Shown: positions 1-12,266, numbered from the stretch's first letter. The stretch: DNA of 64,000 nucleotides from Diplolepis rosae (GCA_030998225.1 JAPYXD010000484.1:9300001-9364000); one strand, 5' to 3'. Program-made: numbers and translations. Notes: generated by a model not told the origin, from the letters alone.

Positions 1-112
1 TGAAATTTTCTAAAAATGTATAAATTTTAACCAATTTTGAAAAATACTGGCAATAATCTCCAGAAATTTTCTGTTATTTGCTCCATCATCATTTCTGGAG
101 GATTGTCAAATA

Positions 113-325
113 GTATATTGTGCAATTAGGGGAAAACAAAAAAATTATTTTGCGAGTATGAAGTGTGATACCCGAGTAAAGCGTGGGTAACAACACCAGG
201 AGTAGAATTAATGTTTTTCTCGTGTCGAACATGATTTTTTTTCTACTAGGAGGTCATAAAATGGATTAGTTTGGCCCGCACGGGGCAATAAAATCCACTT
301 TATGACCCGCTAGTAAAAAAATAAT
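113..325. repeat. CTAGTAG-type palindromic repeat, copy 1
   Basis: Short modules recur here and at 16.5, 19.6, 38.0-39.2 and 42.8-43.3 kb: a CTAGTAGAAAA edge, a 'cataaagtggattttattgcc' type block, a 'tgacacgggaaaaa' block and a module of the form 'gtgtgaagtttgatacccgag...ggtaacaac'. Several modules occur in both orientations, so copies are partly self-complementary. No coding capacity is visible. It is best seen as a non-autonomous repeat of unknown class. Confidence 0.6.
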
Positions 326-1264
326 TTTGCACCATATCTTCCTCTGTATTTCATTGAACAATATTTATTTACCAAATTGAGTTTGAAACAGTATCTTTAA
401 AAAATTCTTATTAATACAAGATATTTTTTCTCAGTAGATTCTTACCAACAAAGAGCTTGTCAAATTCTTTTTACGACTGATTGAACTTTTGTGCAACTGT
501 TTCGGTAAGCTTAAGCACCATTGAAAGCACGTCGAACTCAATTATCTTTTGTTTGAATTGCTTTGGGTAGAGATTAGAGTGGAAGCATCATCGGGCGGGG
601 CAGTGCGATAGCAACTCCAAGCGGGGTGCTCTTTATAATTGTTTTAATTAGGAACGCGACCCTCAGAGCCATGTCTCCCACGCGGATATTAAATGTTTAA
701 ACTTTAAGAAGGTCGCGAGCAAGACTATCGCTCCACCAAATGAGCTTTTTCCTTGACTAGACACTAGTCTCCACCTTAATTCTTCGATTACTTTGGCCAT
801 TTATCTCGCGAGTTTCTTGGTACTTATTTTTTCATCCCCCACTCCAATCTCAAAGCTTGAGAAAATTACCCCTTACCTCTCACCCTTCTTTAAGACATTA
901 CGCTCGCTGTGTAATTAGTTTCTTCGTTACTAGATCATTTCTGCATCGCTGGGGAAATTAATCTACAATCGTTGAGGAGTAGATTGCGCAAAATTGAAAA
1001 ACAATTTGATATGGAAAATTTTAATCTGTTGATGGAATTCGTTTTAATTAAATTTTCTTATCACCTGGAGACTTCAAGGGAGGGGTTTTTACTTTTATTA
1101 TATTAAATTTTACTCCTCGAAAAGGGTGCCACAAAGGCTTCGAAACGTTGACAAAAAGGTTTTATAAATTTATCAAGTTTTTGAAGAATAGTTTTTGGAT
1201 TCATCCAAATGTGAAAATAACGAGGGAAGATAAAATAAATTGATGAAAGAACTTTTGTCAATTT
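326..1264. other. Gene-free stretch; nothing firmly identified
   Basis: No open frame of note. The 590-760 part is less AT-rich than its surroundings and may be old unique sequence. Around 1105-1152 there is a 'gaaaagggtgcc...cgaaacgttgac' motif that resembles the GAAACGTT box seen near the ends of the large element at 20.6-37.9 kb. It is too decayed to call. Confidence 0.4.
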
Positions 1265-2440
1265 TTTACATTCTCATCATGGATGAGAAGGTATTGGTTT
1301 TAAGTGAAAAATGACTTTCGAAATTTTCATCAAATCTTTACGTTTTGAGACCCCCTGAGTCAGAAAAAATGGTTTTTACGAAAGTGTCTGTCTGTCTGTC
1401 TGTCTGTCTGTAGTAGGTCGTGTGCGGCATAACTCTCGATAGAATTATCAGATTGAATTGAGCTTTGGTACACTTTATCGGAGCCGAAAAAGTAAGGACA
1501 AGTTCGTTAACCAGCCACATCCAATCAAAATTGAGCGATTGAGCACTACTTTCGTGTTTTTGAAAATCATTTTTTGAAAAAATCAAAAATTTCAATACTG
1601 GATTTTGATAGTGCTCATAAATCTCTAAAAATTATCCTGATAACATTTTTTGATTAAATCAAAATTAGAAATGTTACAGCATATTCAAATTCGAAAAAAG
1701 TCAATATCAAAATTCCATTTTCCAGTTAAATTATACGAGATACGAAAAAACGTTATGATACAATATTATTGAATAAATAAAGTCCTACAAATTTGAATTG
1801 TAACATTTTTTCATAAGATGCATATTTTTCTTTTTAATTAAAAAAAAAACTATTGAAAATCCAAAATTCAATTTTTTAACAATAATATGTAAAATAAGAA
1901 AAAAACGTAAGAATACAAAGTTGTTAGTTTCAAAAAGATCTAAAAGTTTTGTCTCACATAGTTTCTGATAAAACATATATTTTTCGTTTCAATTCCAAAA
2001 AATACGATTAAAATTCAAAAATTCCATTTTTTAGACAAAATATGTGAGATTCAAAAAAAACTTTGAGATGAAAATTGTTTGGCTAAATAAGGTCTACACA
2101 ATCTTATCGATAAATTTCTCGACAGGATGTATATTTTATGTTTTGATTTTTAATATTAAATAAATTCGATTTTTTTCACCAAAATATGTGATACGAAATA
2201 AGCGTTGTTCTGCAAAATCATTTCCTTAAATAAAGTCTACGATTGTTTTTGTTTCACTTAATCTGAAAAAGAAACTTAGTGAATTTGAGAAGATGACTAA
2301 TTTACATCATCTTTAATATCATTAAGTTGGTTTGAGCTTCAGTATTAAATTATAAGAAATAAACTTAAACGTATGCGAAGAGCACAAGACCGAGCGCGAA
2401 GCGCGCAATGAGAATGTGCCCGCGAAGTGGGCAGATTTTT
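1265..2440 (+). mobile_element. HINE-like non-autonomous element, copy a
   Basis: First of several copies of a family that starts ACATTCTCATC inside a T-run, carries a TCTG microsatellite about 120 bp in, and ends with the inverted word GATGAGAATG or a variant (here caatgagaatg), followed by a GC hairpin (GCCCGCGAAG...GGGC) and AGATTTTT. Near-identical sequence recurs at 14.2-15.9 and, inverted, at 47.0-48.5 kb. Subterminal inverted repeats, an internal microsatellite, a 3' stem-loop and insertion into T-runs are the established features of Helentron-associated HINE elements. That class is inferred; no Rep/helicase coding sequence is present. The 85-codon frame on the minus strand inside it is fortuitous. 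Confidence 0.6.
1386..1411. repeat. (TCTG)n microsatellite
   Basis: Six to seven tandem TCTG units inside HINE-like copy a. The same position in the 14.3-kb and 48.3-kb copies holds shorter tracts, so the length varies between copies. Confidence 0.9.
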
Positions 2441-3795
2441 GTGTATTATTTTTGTTTCTAGTTTTTGATGATATTCTTCATATATTTTTTGTTAGTCTAT
2501 AAAAATTTGGCTCGTTAGATGTTTATAATTTGATTCTTGAGGCGAAGGGTTCGCGGAAGAAATGTAATTATTATAGGGTGACGTGGAAGACAAAGTGCCA
2601 ACTGTCAACGTCGTGAAAAAATGCGAAGCGTTTCTCTTATAAATCAATGACATTCTCAAAGTCACTGTCCTTTCTGTTTCATGATGAGGGAAGATGGCAA
2701 ATCGATTCCAAGCACTATAAATATAGATTTGGTTAATCAGAACATAATTTTAGAATCTTACAAAAACAACAATTTAAAAATTTTAGTCTTTCAAATTTTA
2801 AAACTGTTACAATCAGAATAGTTTATCCAATTCATAAACTAATGATCTAGTGGAAAATCATAATCTCATAATAACATTAAATTAACATCTCGCTTTTTTA
2901 TTCTGTTCCAGGTGAGTTCAAAAAGCCAATTATAGATCGATCTTTGAAATGCCTAGAGTGGTAAGTCTTACTTTTAATATCCGAAACTTTTCCTTGAATG
3001 AATTGACAAGAGGAAAGAAATAAAAGTTAATCAATAGTATAATAAGCGAGTCGATGATCGTTATTAAAAAAAAAATTGAGCCACAAATTTGATAATGTCT
3101 TGAAGAGAAACTCAAACTTAAGAAATAATTGAAAAACTGAAAATACATTTAATTTTCCTCAGAGAGGGAAGTATTTTCTGTATGCAATGCTCTTGAACTC
3201 TTCCGATGCGATTCGTTTTAATTTGAAAGTTACTCGAGTCGGAAATTTTATTAGCAAAACCACACCCCAGTTATATTCTTAACTTGTCCTAACATATACA
3301 CCGACAAAGACAAACAACGTTCCTTTTCAATTATCACCATTTTTCTTCCACAAAAACTTTCATCTTGATGATCAAACAATGTCGCCTCTAATCCGCCTCC
3401 TGAGAATTCTAACAAAATAGATTTTCTGCCTTGCTTCATGGAACTAGGAAAAACTTTAATTGACTATTAGATAGACTTAAAAGTATGATTTTCTAAAAAG
3501 GGTTTAACATGGAAAGAAATTTGATGGCTAAATATATTACGTTTCGTGAGAAGAAGTACCATTTTAGAGAGTAAACCAGAACTATTGGAAAAAGTTGTGA
3601 AAAAGTCCCATCATAATGGTAAAGTTTATTGTGTCAATCATTACTCGAACTTTTATACGTGTTATACGTAAACAATGTAATATACGTAAAAAATGGCAGA
3701 TTTGAAAGAAAGGTAAGGGAAAGAAGCATAATGTAACCTCACTTATTCCGGAATGACGTTTTTCAATAGAAAAGTACCTACAGAGCGAAAAAATG
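2441..3795. other. Gene-free stretch; no feature recognised
   Basis: Low-complexity AT-rich DNA with short frames only. A 62-codon frame on the minus strand (3439-3251) has unusually mixed composition, but no recognisable domain, no splice context and no homologue I know. It is not called as a gene. Confidence 0.4.
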
Positions 3796-3900
3796 TTTTA
3801 TTTTAATTATTTTTATGTAAAATGCCGATTCCGAATTAGATCAAATGTTTAATTTACATTTTGGAATTGGCATTTTACCTAAAAATAATTAAAATTAATA
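3796..3900. repeat. Imperfect hairpin repeat (~105 bp)
   Basis: The left half (ttaattatttttatgtaaaa) is the inverse complement of the right half (ttttacctaaaaataattaa) with a loop of about 40 bp. It is consistent with a small foldback or MITE relic. No target duplication was identified. Confidence 0.6.
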
Positions 3901-3941
3901 TCCCGTAAGTTAGAACTACAAACATAATATTTTCAAAAAAT

Positions 3942-4312
3942 AAAAGTTGTGCTAGGTTGTGCTAGAATTGTGCTGATTTATGACGCAAACGATTTTTTGA
4001 AAAATCAAAAATTACGGCTAGTAGAAATATCGCTACTTTGCCCGCCTTTCGAAAAAAACAAAGACATTTTCAATCCACAAAAATAAATGTTTTGCTGCAT
4101 TTACAACAAGAATCCCTTATAAAATTTTCGAATCAGATTAATAATTTCCAAATGAAACCTTATTTTCAAAACATAGTCCATCATCGACCTGGGATTTTGC
4201 AGAAATGGGAATTTTGAAAAATGAGTTTTCATTTGGAAAATATCAATCTGATTAGAAAATGTTGTGAGGATTTATTGTTGTACTCGCCTAGCACAACTCA
4301 GCACAACTTTTT
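3942..4312. repeat. Inverted-repeat element with TTGTGCTAG ends
   Basis: The left end 'aaaagttgtgctaggttg' is mirrored at the right by 'ctagcacaactcagcacaac'. The interior also folds: 'tttccaaatgaaa' lies opposite 'tttcatttggaaa', and 'gcagaaatgggaatttt' is met again inverted just past the right end. The element is about 370 bp, non-coding and probably a MITE of unknown class. Confidence 0.6.
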
Positions 4313-5728
4313 GCTTTTCAAAATTCCTATTTCTGCAAAATCCCGGGTCGGTTTATATATATTGCTGATACAAAAAAATATAAGTATCTAAATTATAAAT
4401 TTCAGGATAATTATTTATTATTATTTATTAAACATCAGAACGCGATATTTATCACATCTTTTAACTTTTCAAGACCTTGCATCCATTCTGGTGGACATTC
4501 GCTGAATGGAATTTTTTTATATAACTCACTTTATATTATTCCAAAAATTAATTTTCAAAATTATTTATTTTTACTTACTTGTCAGATGAAATAGAATATT
4601 CAAACAAAAAGTCCAAAACGTGGTGTAACGGCCTTCATCAGAAGAACTCTGATGAGAAATTTTTTGAACGTTACGATTATAATATTCCGTGAATGCCTGA
4701 AAGCAGTATTTCAACCTATGGAATATCTTATAATGTAAACACAAAAAATAACATATACATACACATCTTAAAAAATATATTTTGTCCAAAAAAAAGTTGG
4801 CATATGGATTTTTAAGTTTTACCATCCTTCTTGGTTATATTTCTCGAAACGTTTTATATTAAGTAGCATACTTTTGGGACTGAAAAAAATTCCTAATGGT
4901 TCTGGTTTACCGTCAAAAATGGTACTTTCAACCATTAAATTTCTATCCGTGAAAGTTTATCCAGAGTTCTATTGAGAAAATATTTATAAATCTCTTCTTT
5001 ATTATTTAATTTTAGAAAAGGCGTAACTAAAATTTTCTGTTCTGTTTTATTTTTGTCAACAAGATACACCGTAATACGTACTTATAGTTTTGAATGTTCA
5101 TTGAACGATGACAAAATGTTTCCTTTCTAAAAAAATTAATTATTATGTCTGTATTCAAAGCCTTTCAAATATACAATATGTTATTGAATATAAACACTTT
5201 TTAATTTGATGGGGAGGAAACCAAAATTTAATTTAAAAAATAAAAAAAAATTTCATCCTTCAATGAACGTTCAAAACTGTAAGTACATCTTTACTGCGTG
5301 GTAAAAGTAGTACACTTTTTGAAAATATAACCTTTTTTTTTTAGAAAATGTTCGACTTAACGACTGAAGTTGTTGATAGCGTTCTTATTAACACTGAAAC
5401 TGTGATTCAATTTAAGATGACAGTTCAGATAAACCGGTGTGTCGAGACTTACGGTTATCATGCGACATATCTAATAAATAATTGGCATGCCTCTTCCCGC
5501 TTGTAATTAGTTACAAGAGGTATTAGCGTTTATCTAATAAGTGGTTACACGCTCTTATCCAGTCCTACTCCTTCATTTTCTGAACGCATTATACCTGAAT
5601 TAAAGTAGATTTTGCTGTATCTACTAGTTTAATGAACCAAGAATATCATGCTCTAATAATGCTAATTATTTTCTCTCTTCAGAAGGACTTTTTTCAAAAT
5701 ATGTGCACTGTTAGAAATTTCTCTATTT
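4313..5728. other. Gene-free stretch with one PLE-like motif
   Basis: Mostly AT-rich DNA. On the minus strand near 4645-4598 the run CTGATGAAGGCCGTTACACC followed by ACGTTTTGG resembles the hammerhead-type box of Penelope-like elements with the GAA of the GAAAC part lost. A GCACTGTTAGAAATTTCT word at about 5705 recurs inverted at about 40,770 and probably marks the end of another repeat family. Confidence 0.3.
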
Positions 5729-5754
5729 AACTTCCATTACATGTAATGGAAGTT
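5729..5754. repeat. Perfect 26-bp palindrome
   Basis: AACTTCCATTAC followed at once by its inverse complement through the central ATGTAAT. There is no loop and no mismatch. It sits just inside the GCACTGTTAG repeat end and may be part of that element. Confidence 0.8.
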
Positions 5755-6484
5755 TTTTCAGTAACGTATATCAAATTTAAAATACTTTTATCTTAAAAAA
5801 TAGAAACTTTTATTTTCATTTTAATACATATGTTTATATATTTCAATAATGTTTATTAATTTTAATATATTTTGATTGAAAAGTTAATAAATTTAATATG
5901 TATTTATATTAATTTTTCATAATATACAAATCTATTAATTTCAATTTACCACTTGTGTATTAAAGTCTATTAAAATTAATAATACAAAGTATTGATGCAA
6001 TAATAAGTTTATTTATTCTATTTAATACCCATGTCGTGTAAGTACTAAAAATATAATTTTAAAATAAGTAGCAATCTTATGTGAAAAATGAAGAAATGAT
6101 CGATCGATGTATTGTTCATGAGTGAAGGATAGATTATCATCGCGATATTTTTCCAAGATTTTCACGTAACACAAGCAATTAACCTTATGGGTAGGGTCGG
6201 CACCGTTTTATTTCGCGACCTTACGGTATACCTGACCGACGTACATGAAGGAATGAGGTTGTGGTGTATCTTTATCAGACTCCCATGCATTATTTTCAAT
6301 TACTGGAATAAAAAATAATGTCCTTATGCTTCCTTAACCCTTCGCCACACGCGTACTTAAATTTTTGCTCATATGGTAAAACTTTCTTTATGAATCTTTA
6401 ATGAAAGAACATTGACAATTAGTAAACTGTGTATCACTTTAGGGATACTTAGGAAATTATTAATTCAATGTAAACAATTACCTA
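5755..6484. other. Gene-free, AT-rich stretch
   Basis: No reading frame, repeat end or RNA structure that I can support. The 6180-6350 part is less AT-rich and may be unique sequence. Confidence 0.4.
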
Positions 6485-6640
6485 TATGGAGAAAACCAAG
6501 TTCAGAATTTTTACTAAACTACGATACAATTTAGGGAAAAACATTTCTCGTATCATGGTGAGAATTTTTTGCACCGAAATACTGAACTTTAGATGATCTA
6601 AATGATAATGTACTATAGATTGTATCGAACTTTACAATAA
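6485..6640 (-). repeat. Partial copy of the CACGGAGAAA-type MITE
   Basis: Begins TGGAGAAAACCAAG. Its body (gttcagaatttttac, gaatttttt gcaccgaaatactgaac) aligns in inverted orientation with the better-preserved copy at 10,936-11,217. The far end is degraded. Confidence 0.5.
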
Positions 6641-8553
6641 CCTACACGGTGACCCATTTTAATCTATAATCGCAAATATCTTTAAAATACTTTATCTACG
6701 AAAAAATGGTTCGGACAAAGGTTAACCAGGGCCGAGGGGAACATTTGACTGTACCATCAATTTTGACCTTGAGGTCAATTTTCAATGTCAAATGGGGGTA
6801 AGACCCCCTTTTCTTAAATGAGAACCCCTATTTTTGACTGCGGATTTGAAAAGAGCGGGAAATTCCACGTCAAAAATGACCTGTGGAAAAATAGTTTTTG
6901 TGACCATGGAAAGGTAAAAAATTAAGATCAAATGCCTGAGAAACGACCAGATGCTCTTTTTCTGATTTGTCTTTGTTTTTCGGGGTAAATAAACGTTCAA
7001 GATGCTTCACAAAAGTCGATTAAATGTTAAGGTGTACATCACCTTGACCATCATGACCTTCAGGTCGATTTCCAAGGTGACTTAAAGGTCAAGACGATTA
7101 TTCTTAGACTGAACTCTGTGTCCCGATAAATTTATTCTAAATATGGTATTATTCAACATTTCCTCAATTTTGACCAATTCATTTTGATTTAAAATTTTAT
7201 ATATGAAAAAAACAATCGATGGACAAGAACCCAATTGTAAAATTTTTTTTTTGCTAAGAAATTGCTTTCCATAATTATAAACATTTATGACCAGAGAGGC
7301 CTATATTAATGTATTTTATTTAGTTCCTCAAATTTTCAACTAACTATCTTATTTTTTATAGAAATGAGGTTACTCAAACTGAAATGTCGTAGAGTAGAGT
7401 AATCTAGTCATGTGACCAGGTTGGTCCATGGCCATATGGGCATGTGATACTTAAGAAATTATTAAATTTTATTGATTTAAGTTTTCTACATGTTTGTGTC
7501 CAAAATACATACAACTTTCCTTTCAACATTTGGCAAATGGTAGACAAAATTAAAACAGACTTAGATAGACTACTTTTGGGTCAAACAATGGAAAAAAGTT
7601 CAATCACAGCAAGATACATCGTAAATTTTTTTTTTCATTTTCAAAACTAAAAGAAGTCTATTTACGTCAGTTTTTATCTTCTCTATCATTTTCCAAATTT
7701 TGAGAACAAATTTTTGTGTTTTTTTAACCTAAACATGTAGAAACTGAACAAAGTTTTTTATATGAAATTACTTTTTATCTTAAGCCTCACATGCCCTTAA
7801 GATCCTTTTATAAAGTCCCATATCACATGATTCTTATTTTAATGAGCGTTTTTGCTCATTCAATCTTAGAACAATCTTGAACAACCTCACTAAAGAAATA
7901 AAAATATGTATTAATGAAATTTTTTATTGTTTTTCCTGTATGGAGAAAGAAAGTGGTTCAAGATACTTTTCGAAGTTATATGATGGAAAACTCATATCGT
8001 GTACAATATTGCGAAGCGAACATCCGAAGAGTGTTGTAAAATTCTAGAATATGACATTGTACAGAGGTTTTCAAACGTTCTTTCTTGCCTTCTTGGATGA
8101 TATGTTCATTTTAAATGCAACTTTAACTGCTTCAAGCTGGCTTCATATGAAAGATGAATGAATCAAAAGTTTCTGCCAGAATCGATATTAGTTACGGTTT
8201 TTATCAAGTACTTTCCGCTCGAGCGAGGATTTAATGAATATCACGGAAGGAGTAGACAAGTAGAACAACATTTCAGACGAGACTCGGACGAGATTGAGGT
8301 ATAATACTTTCTAGAAAAAAAAAATCAGAAAAAATGATCAGTTTTCCAACTAATTTATCGCTAAATTTATTATTCGAAAATAACTCCTTGAAGACAATTT
8401 AAATTTAAAAACTTTTACAAGACAAGTATTCTAGGCCTCGAAAATACAAATGATTATTATTTCAGAATAAAACGCATAGACTATTCTCTTTGACCATACT
8501 TTCAATCCTTATCTCTCTCTTCGTTTTATTCCCTTGTCTTTGAAACGAGACAC
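6641..8553. other. Gene-free stretch with decayed repeats
   Basis: Contains short tracts of the 'tgaccttgaggtca' type (6760-6790, 7040-7100). It also holds a decayed right half of the TTAA-flanked repeat (7140-7220, compare 16,040-16,110) and an isolated end of that family near 7405-7450 (catgtgaccaggttggtccatggcc). No gene is supported; the 68-codon frame at 7444 has no recognisable content. Confidence 0.4.
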
Positions 8554-9072
8554 CCCAAGTGGAAAGTTAGATACGGCCCAACACTGGCCCAGCATCGTCA
8601 AAAATTTTGTCGAATATCAGTTGCCAATATCGTGCCGTTGCTGGAATGATAACTCCCGTATGCACTTGGCGGCCAATTCTATCTCAAACTCTGACCGCCA
8701 ACACTTGTTTTCGGCACAACAACGGGCCGATTCTGGGCCGAACTCTGGTTTTCTCACTTCCAGAATGGTTTGCCGTGATAAAAGTGACACATGGCCCGGT
8801 AATATGCCATCCATGGGCTGGACTCTGGCTCTTCTACTTTCGGAACTGGATGCCATAGTAAAAGTGAGAATCGGCTTGGAATAGGGCCGATACTGGGCCA
8901 AGTTTCGGCTGAAGGTCGGTAAATTTAAATAGTCAACAAAGGCCGCCGTCGTCGGCCCAGCACTTGACCGATGCAAACGGCGATACTGTTCCAATAACAA
9001 TAATCGACTCTTGGCTGCCGAGATTGGGCCAATATTGTGCCGTATTATCACCTTGGGAAATTCGCACTTGGG
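8554..9072. repeat. Inverted-repeat element with CCCAAGTG ends
   Basis: The left end CCCAAGTGG...acggcccaacactggccca is mirrored by the right end ...tgggccaatattgtgccgta...CACTTGGG. The ~520-bp element is far richer in GC than its surroundings and repeats TGGGCCGA-like words. The 144-codon frame on the minus strand and the 116-codon frame on the plus strand come from this composition and overlap each other. I regard neither as a gene. Confidence 0.6.
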
Positions 9073-10306
9073 ATAAGATGCTTACCGCATAGTTGAATAT
9101 CCATTTTTCTACGTGATGAAAATGTTGTTTTAAAAATTTCGGAAATGGTAAAAAATATCAAAACGGACTTGGGATCTTGTTAATTTTATTTCGAAATCTT
9201 AAGGTATATGAACGAAATGTCTTGAAATAAAGTATCAGTTAGAAAATAACGAGGAAATTGTCCTTGGTAACGCCACTGTTTTGTAATATGATGATTATTG
9301 CTAAGCTTTATGAGTATCTTCAAGAAATCACATCTGACTCAATATAACAAATAATTTTGAATATTTATATTTTTACAACACGTTATCCAATAATTATGAT
9401 TTTTATTGCAATGAATAAAGCAATTTTCCAAGAAGTGTAAATTAGTTATGGAGAATGAAAATTACCACTTTATTTCTCAAATTCTGTAATAAGCAGTTTT
9501 TTGTATGAAGTTTGGAGTTTTATTGAGCATTCAATGCAATTAATTTGTAGGCTATAATATTCATAATCGTAAAGATATGGCACACCCAGTCTTTGCGTGA
9601 GTCACATGCGATTCATTAATAAAGATGGAAATTAGATAACGATAAACATACATTCTATAAAAGTAATATCGCTAGAAATTGATGAAAAGTATATAGTTAA
9701 ATTTAGTTTAGAAAAGTTTACGTTCTTTCAAATAATTTGTGTTCAGATCGAAAAGAAAAAGAAAAATTAATTCGATATTACCTCTATTTCTGGTGAAAGA
9801 AGGCTGAAGAAAGTCAAACAATGTTTGAAAGATCTCGTATGGTTAATGTAAACTTAAGTGTACATTTTTAGAGGAAAAAATCGATTAATTAAAAATCATA
9901 TTTCAAATGATTTTCACCAAAATTGTTTTTTGTTGTTAGCTAGATTTAATTAATTATAAACATGAGTTTTAAAGACTTCATGTATTTACATTCAATTACA
10001 ATTAATTATTTATTGATACTCACTTTCATAAATATGTCAGCAAATGAAAAAGACTTCTTTGATACTTTACTGAAATATCAGAGGGAAGAGAACAGGTTTC
10101 AATGAAATTCTGTTGAACTCAATTAGATTTCTCTTCTCCTTCATATATGTGTCACATTGATTTTTCCATCTGAAAAACTAATTCACACTTTAATTCAAAT
10201 CAACCGGACATTTAACAACTATAATCTTATTTTCTCTCGTGCATTGACATTTGAGCATACGAATTGAATAAATGAAATTTTAAGCGATTACAGTTTTCGT
10301 TTTTCA
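9073..10306. other. Gene-free, AT-rich stretch
   Basis: No supportable gene, repeat end or RNA. Only short frames interrupted by stops on both strands. Confidence 0.4.
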
Positions 10307-10460
10307 CTCTCTGAATCTGAATCAGTAAAAATCTACTGATTATCAGTGAAATTTGACTGATTTAACAATGAAATATATATATCTTCTTCGCTGGTGAATC
10401 AGTGAAAAGGCAAACCACTGATTCAATCAGTGAAAATTTGACTGATTCAGATTTAGAGAG
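10307..10460. mobile_element. CTGATTCAG MITE, copy 1
   Basis: Terminal inverted repeats: the left CTCTCTGAATCTGAATCAGT matches the complement of the right end, ACTGATTCAGATTTAGAGAG. The interior is built from the words ATCAGTGAAA and GACTGATT in both directions. A longer, TA-flanked copy lies at 12,267-12,537. Flanking dinucleotides here are CA on both sides. Confidence 0.75.
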
Positions 10461-10559
10461 CAGGGAATTATCCCAGTTCGGTTGTTTAATTTAACTTTAC
10501 ACATCAGTTAAGTTTGTGTTATGGTTTACATTTCAGAACTTTGGTGTATATAGAATGTA

Positions 10560-10677
10560 CATGGGGTGGCCATGAGTGTGTTGCAGAATAGGTTATAAGT
10601 GCGAAAAGGACAGACAGCATATTGTTGTCATACTCGCACTAATAACCTCATTTTGCAACCCACTCGTGACCACTCTG
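10560..10677. mobile_element. 118-bp MITE with CAnGGGTGGCCA ends
   Basis: The left CATGGGGTGGCCATGAGTG and the complement of the right end, CAGAGTGGTCACGAGTG, are imperfect terminal inverted repeats, and the whole element folds on itself. TA lies directly on both sides (10,558-59 and 10,678-79), as expected for a Tc1/mariner-type target duplication. A shorter relative is at 40,286-40,360. Confidence 0.75.
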
Positions 10678-10935
10678 TATATTTAAGTATACAAAACTTG
10701 TCATACATTTGTTTCCGACAAATGTTAACTCTTATTCCCCAAGCAATCACTATAACCATACAAACTGTGATTCCCAACAATTCATTGCCTACCGGAAGTA
10801 CATGAAGACTAGAGTTGGCAATCCCAAAGTTTACAAGTGATTAGATGAAAAATTCGCATTTCAATAAATCACAATTTTTAATATAAATATATAATTTAAT
10901 TTACGCTGTTTTGAAGTATCGCGAAGTCTTTTATA

Positions 10936-11217
10936 CACGGAGAAACTTTTCATAGCAACATATTTTTTATTTTATAATGATAATTCTAAAAAATATTAGG
11001 AATCTAAGGAAAATTGAGGTGCAATGGTAATTATTACTAGCGGACTGGACATTTTTTACAGTAAAAATACTAAAGATGTTTGATACAATCTATAGTAAAT
11101 TATCATATAGTTCATCTAAAAGTTCAGTATTTCTCTGCGAAAAATTCTCAATGTTACACGTATTTTCCTAAATTGAAACGTAGATTAGTAAAAATTGTAA
11201 ACTTGGGTTTCTCCATG
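10936..11217. mobile_element. CACGGAGAAA MITE (282 bp)
   Basis: Ends CACGGAGAAAC and, inverted, CATGGAGAAAC, with TA on both sides (10,934-35; 11,218-19). The body matches 6485-6640 in opposite orientation. The same terminal word opens the unrelated-bodied element at 61,831 and a truncated end at 52,440. Non-coding. Confidence 0.7.
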
Positions 11218-11386
11218 TAAGAGTAGCAAAGTTGACAAAACTGTTGATAACTTTTATCAATCTTTCTATTTACAAATTTTTACCAAAATTAAAAACCTCA
11301 TTATATATAGAGATAAGAAGCAGTTGTACATTGAGAACAAAATTTAGTAACCGCAAGAAAATTTATTTTATTGGGCATTTGTTCTG

Positions 11387-11638
11387 CACCCAGAAAACAG
11401 TTTCTTTGAATCAAAAAAACATTTGTTTGATAATACATTAAATATTACATGGTCCTCCAAAGGACTATGGCCATATGGCCATATATTATATATATTAATG
11501 GCAAACAACTTTCTTTGATTCGAAGAAATAGATTTGTTTACATTAAAGAAAACTTTTTTCAATTCAAAGAAATTTTTCCTTTCATCGTATATCAAAGAAA
11601 TGTTTCTTTGATTCAAAGAATTTGTTCTCTCAGTGTGA
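11387..11638. repeat. Foldback repeat with TTTCTTTGAATC ends
   Basis: Imperfect inverted ends of about 34 bp (left cacccagaaaacag...ttctttgaatc, right gattcaaagaa...ctctcagtgtg). In the middle is the self-complementary word ATGGCCATATGGCCAT, preceded by 'acatggtcctccaaaggact'. The same middle word recurs at 13,135-13,178. The overlapping 82- and 97-codon frames are products of this palindrome. Confidence 0.55.
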
Positions 11639-11879
11639 TAGCAACAACATTTTTATTAATAACACAAAATTATTTTTTTGAGTCAAATAAAATTTGTTTT
11701 CGTCATACCAAATTATTTTTTCAGTGTAGAAGAAAAATCTGAACTTATAACAGGAAATGCAAATACAGGGTTTTCCAATTGGATGGTTCATTTTGAATAG
11801 CCCGCTATTTTGACGGCTGTCATAATTAGAGGTGACATTTTTTGACGGATGAAAAGTAATAACTATGGCATTAATAAAA

Positions 11880-12260
11880 ATGGAACGATACACGCTTCAA
11901 CAACGCATTGAAATTGTTAAAATTCACTACAAAAATGCACGAAAATGAACCTGAATTTCACAGAAAAATCATTACGGAGGCTCATCTTCACTTCGGAGGC
12001 TACCTTAATAAGCAGAATTGTCGCATTTGGGGCTCGGAAAATCATAAAATAATTATTGAAAAGCCTCTCTATCCGTAACGTGTCTGCTTATTGCGGTTTT
12101 TGAGCAAGAGGGATATTGGGCCTTATTTTTTTGAAAATGAAGCTGGAGCGGCTGTTTCGGTGAATGGATTGCGCTATCGAACCATGATTAATGAATTTTT
12201 ATAGCCAGAAATTCTCAAAACGGCGATTACAATTGACGGCCGAGATCATGCGATTTAACA
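11880..12260 (+). pseudogene. Tc1-like transposase remnant
   Basis: Starts MERYTLQQRIEIVKIHY, a helix-turn-helix opening common in insect Tc1-like transposases. It then jumps, through a deletion and frame changes, to the DDE-domain part with LNKQNCRIWGSENHK and, later, GPYFFENEAGAAVSVNGLRY. The paired-type DNA-binding region between them is missing, several stops interrupt it, and the 3' catalytic residues lie beyond the MITE insertion or are lost. The family is recognised from these conserved blocks; the function is dead. Confidence 0.8.
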
Positions 12261-12266
12261 CCTCTA

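Noticed and set aside
3251..3439. 62-codon minus-strand frame of mixed composition
   Set aside because: Looks less random than most, but no family was recognised and no second exon could be joined.
8617..9051. 144-codon minus-strand and 116-codon plus-strand frames
   Set aside because: They overlap on opposite strands within a GC-rich inverted-repeat element and have no recognisable domain.
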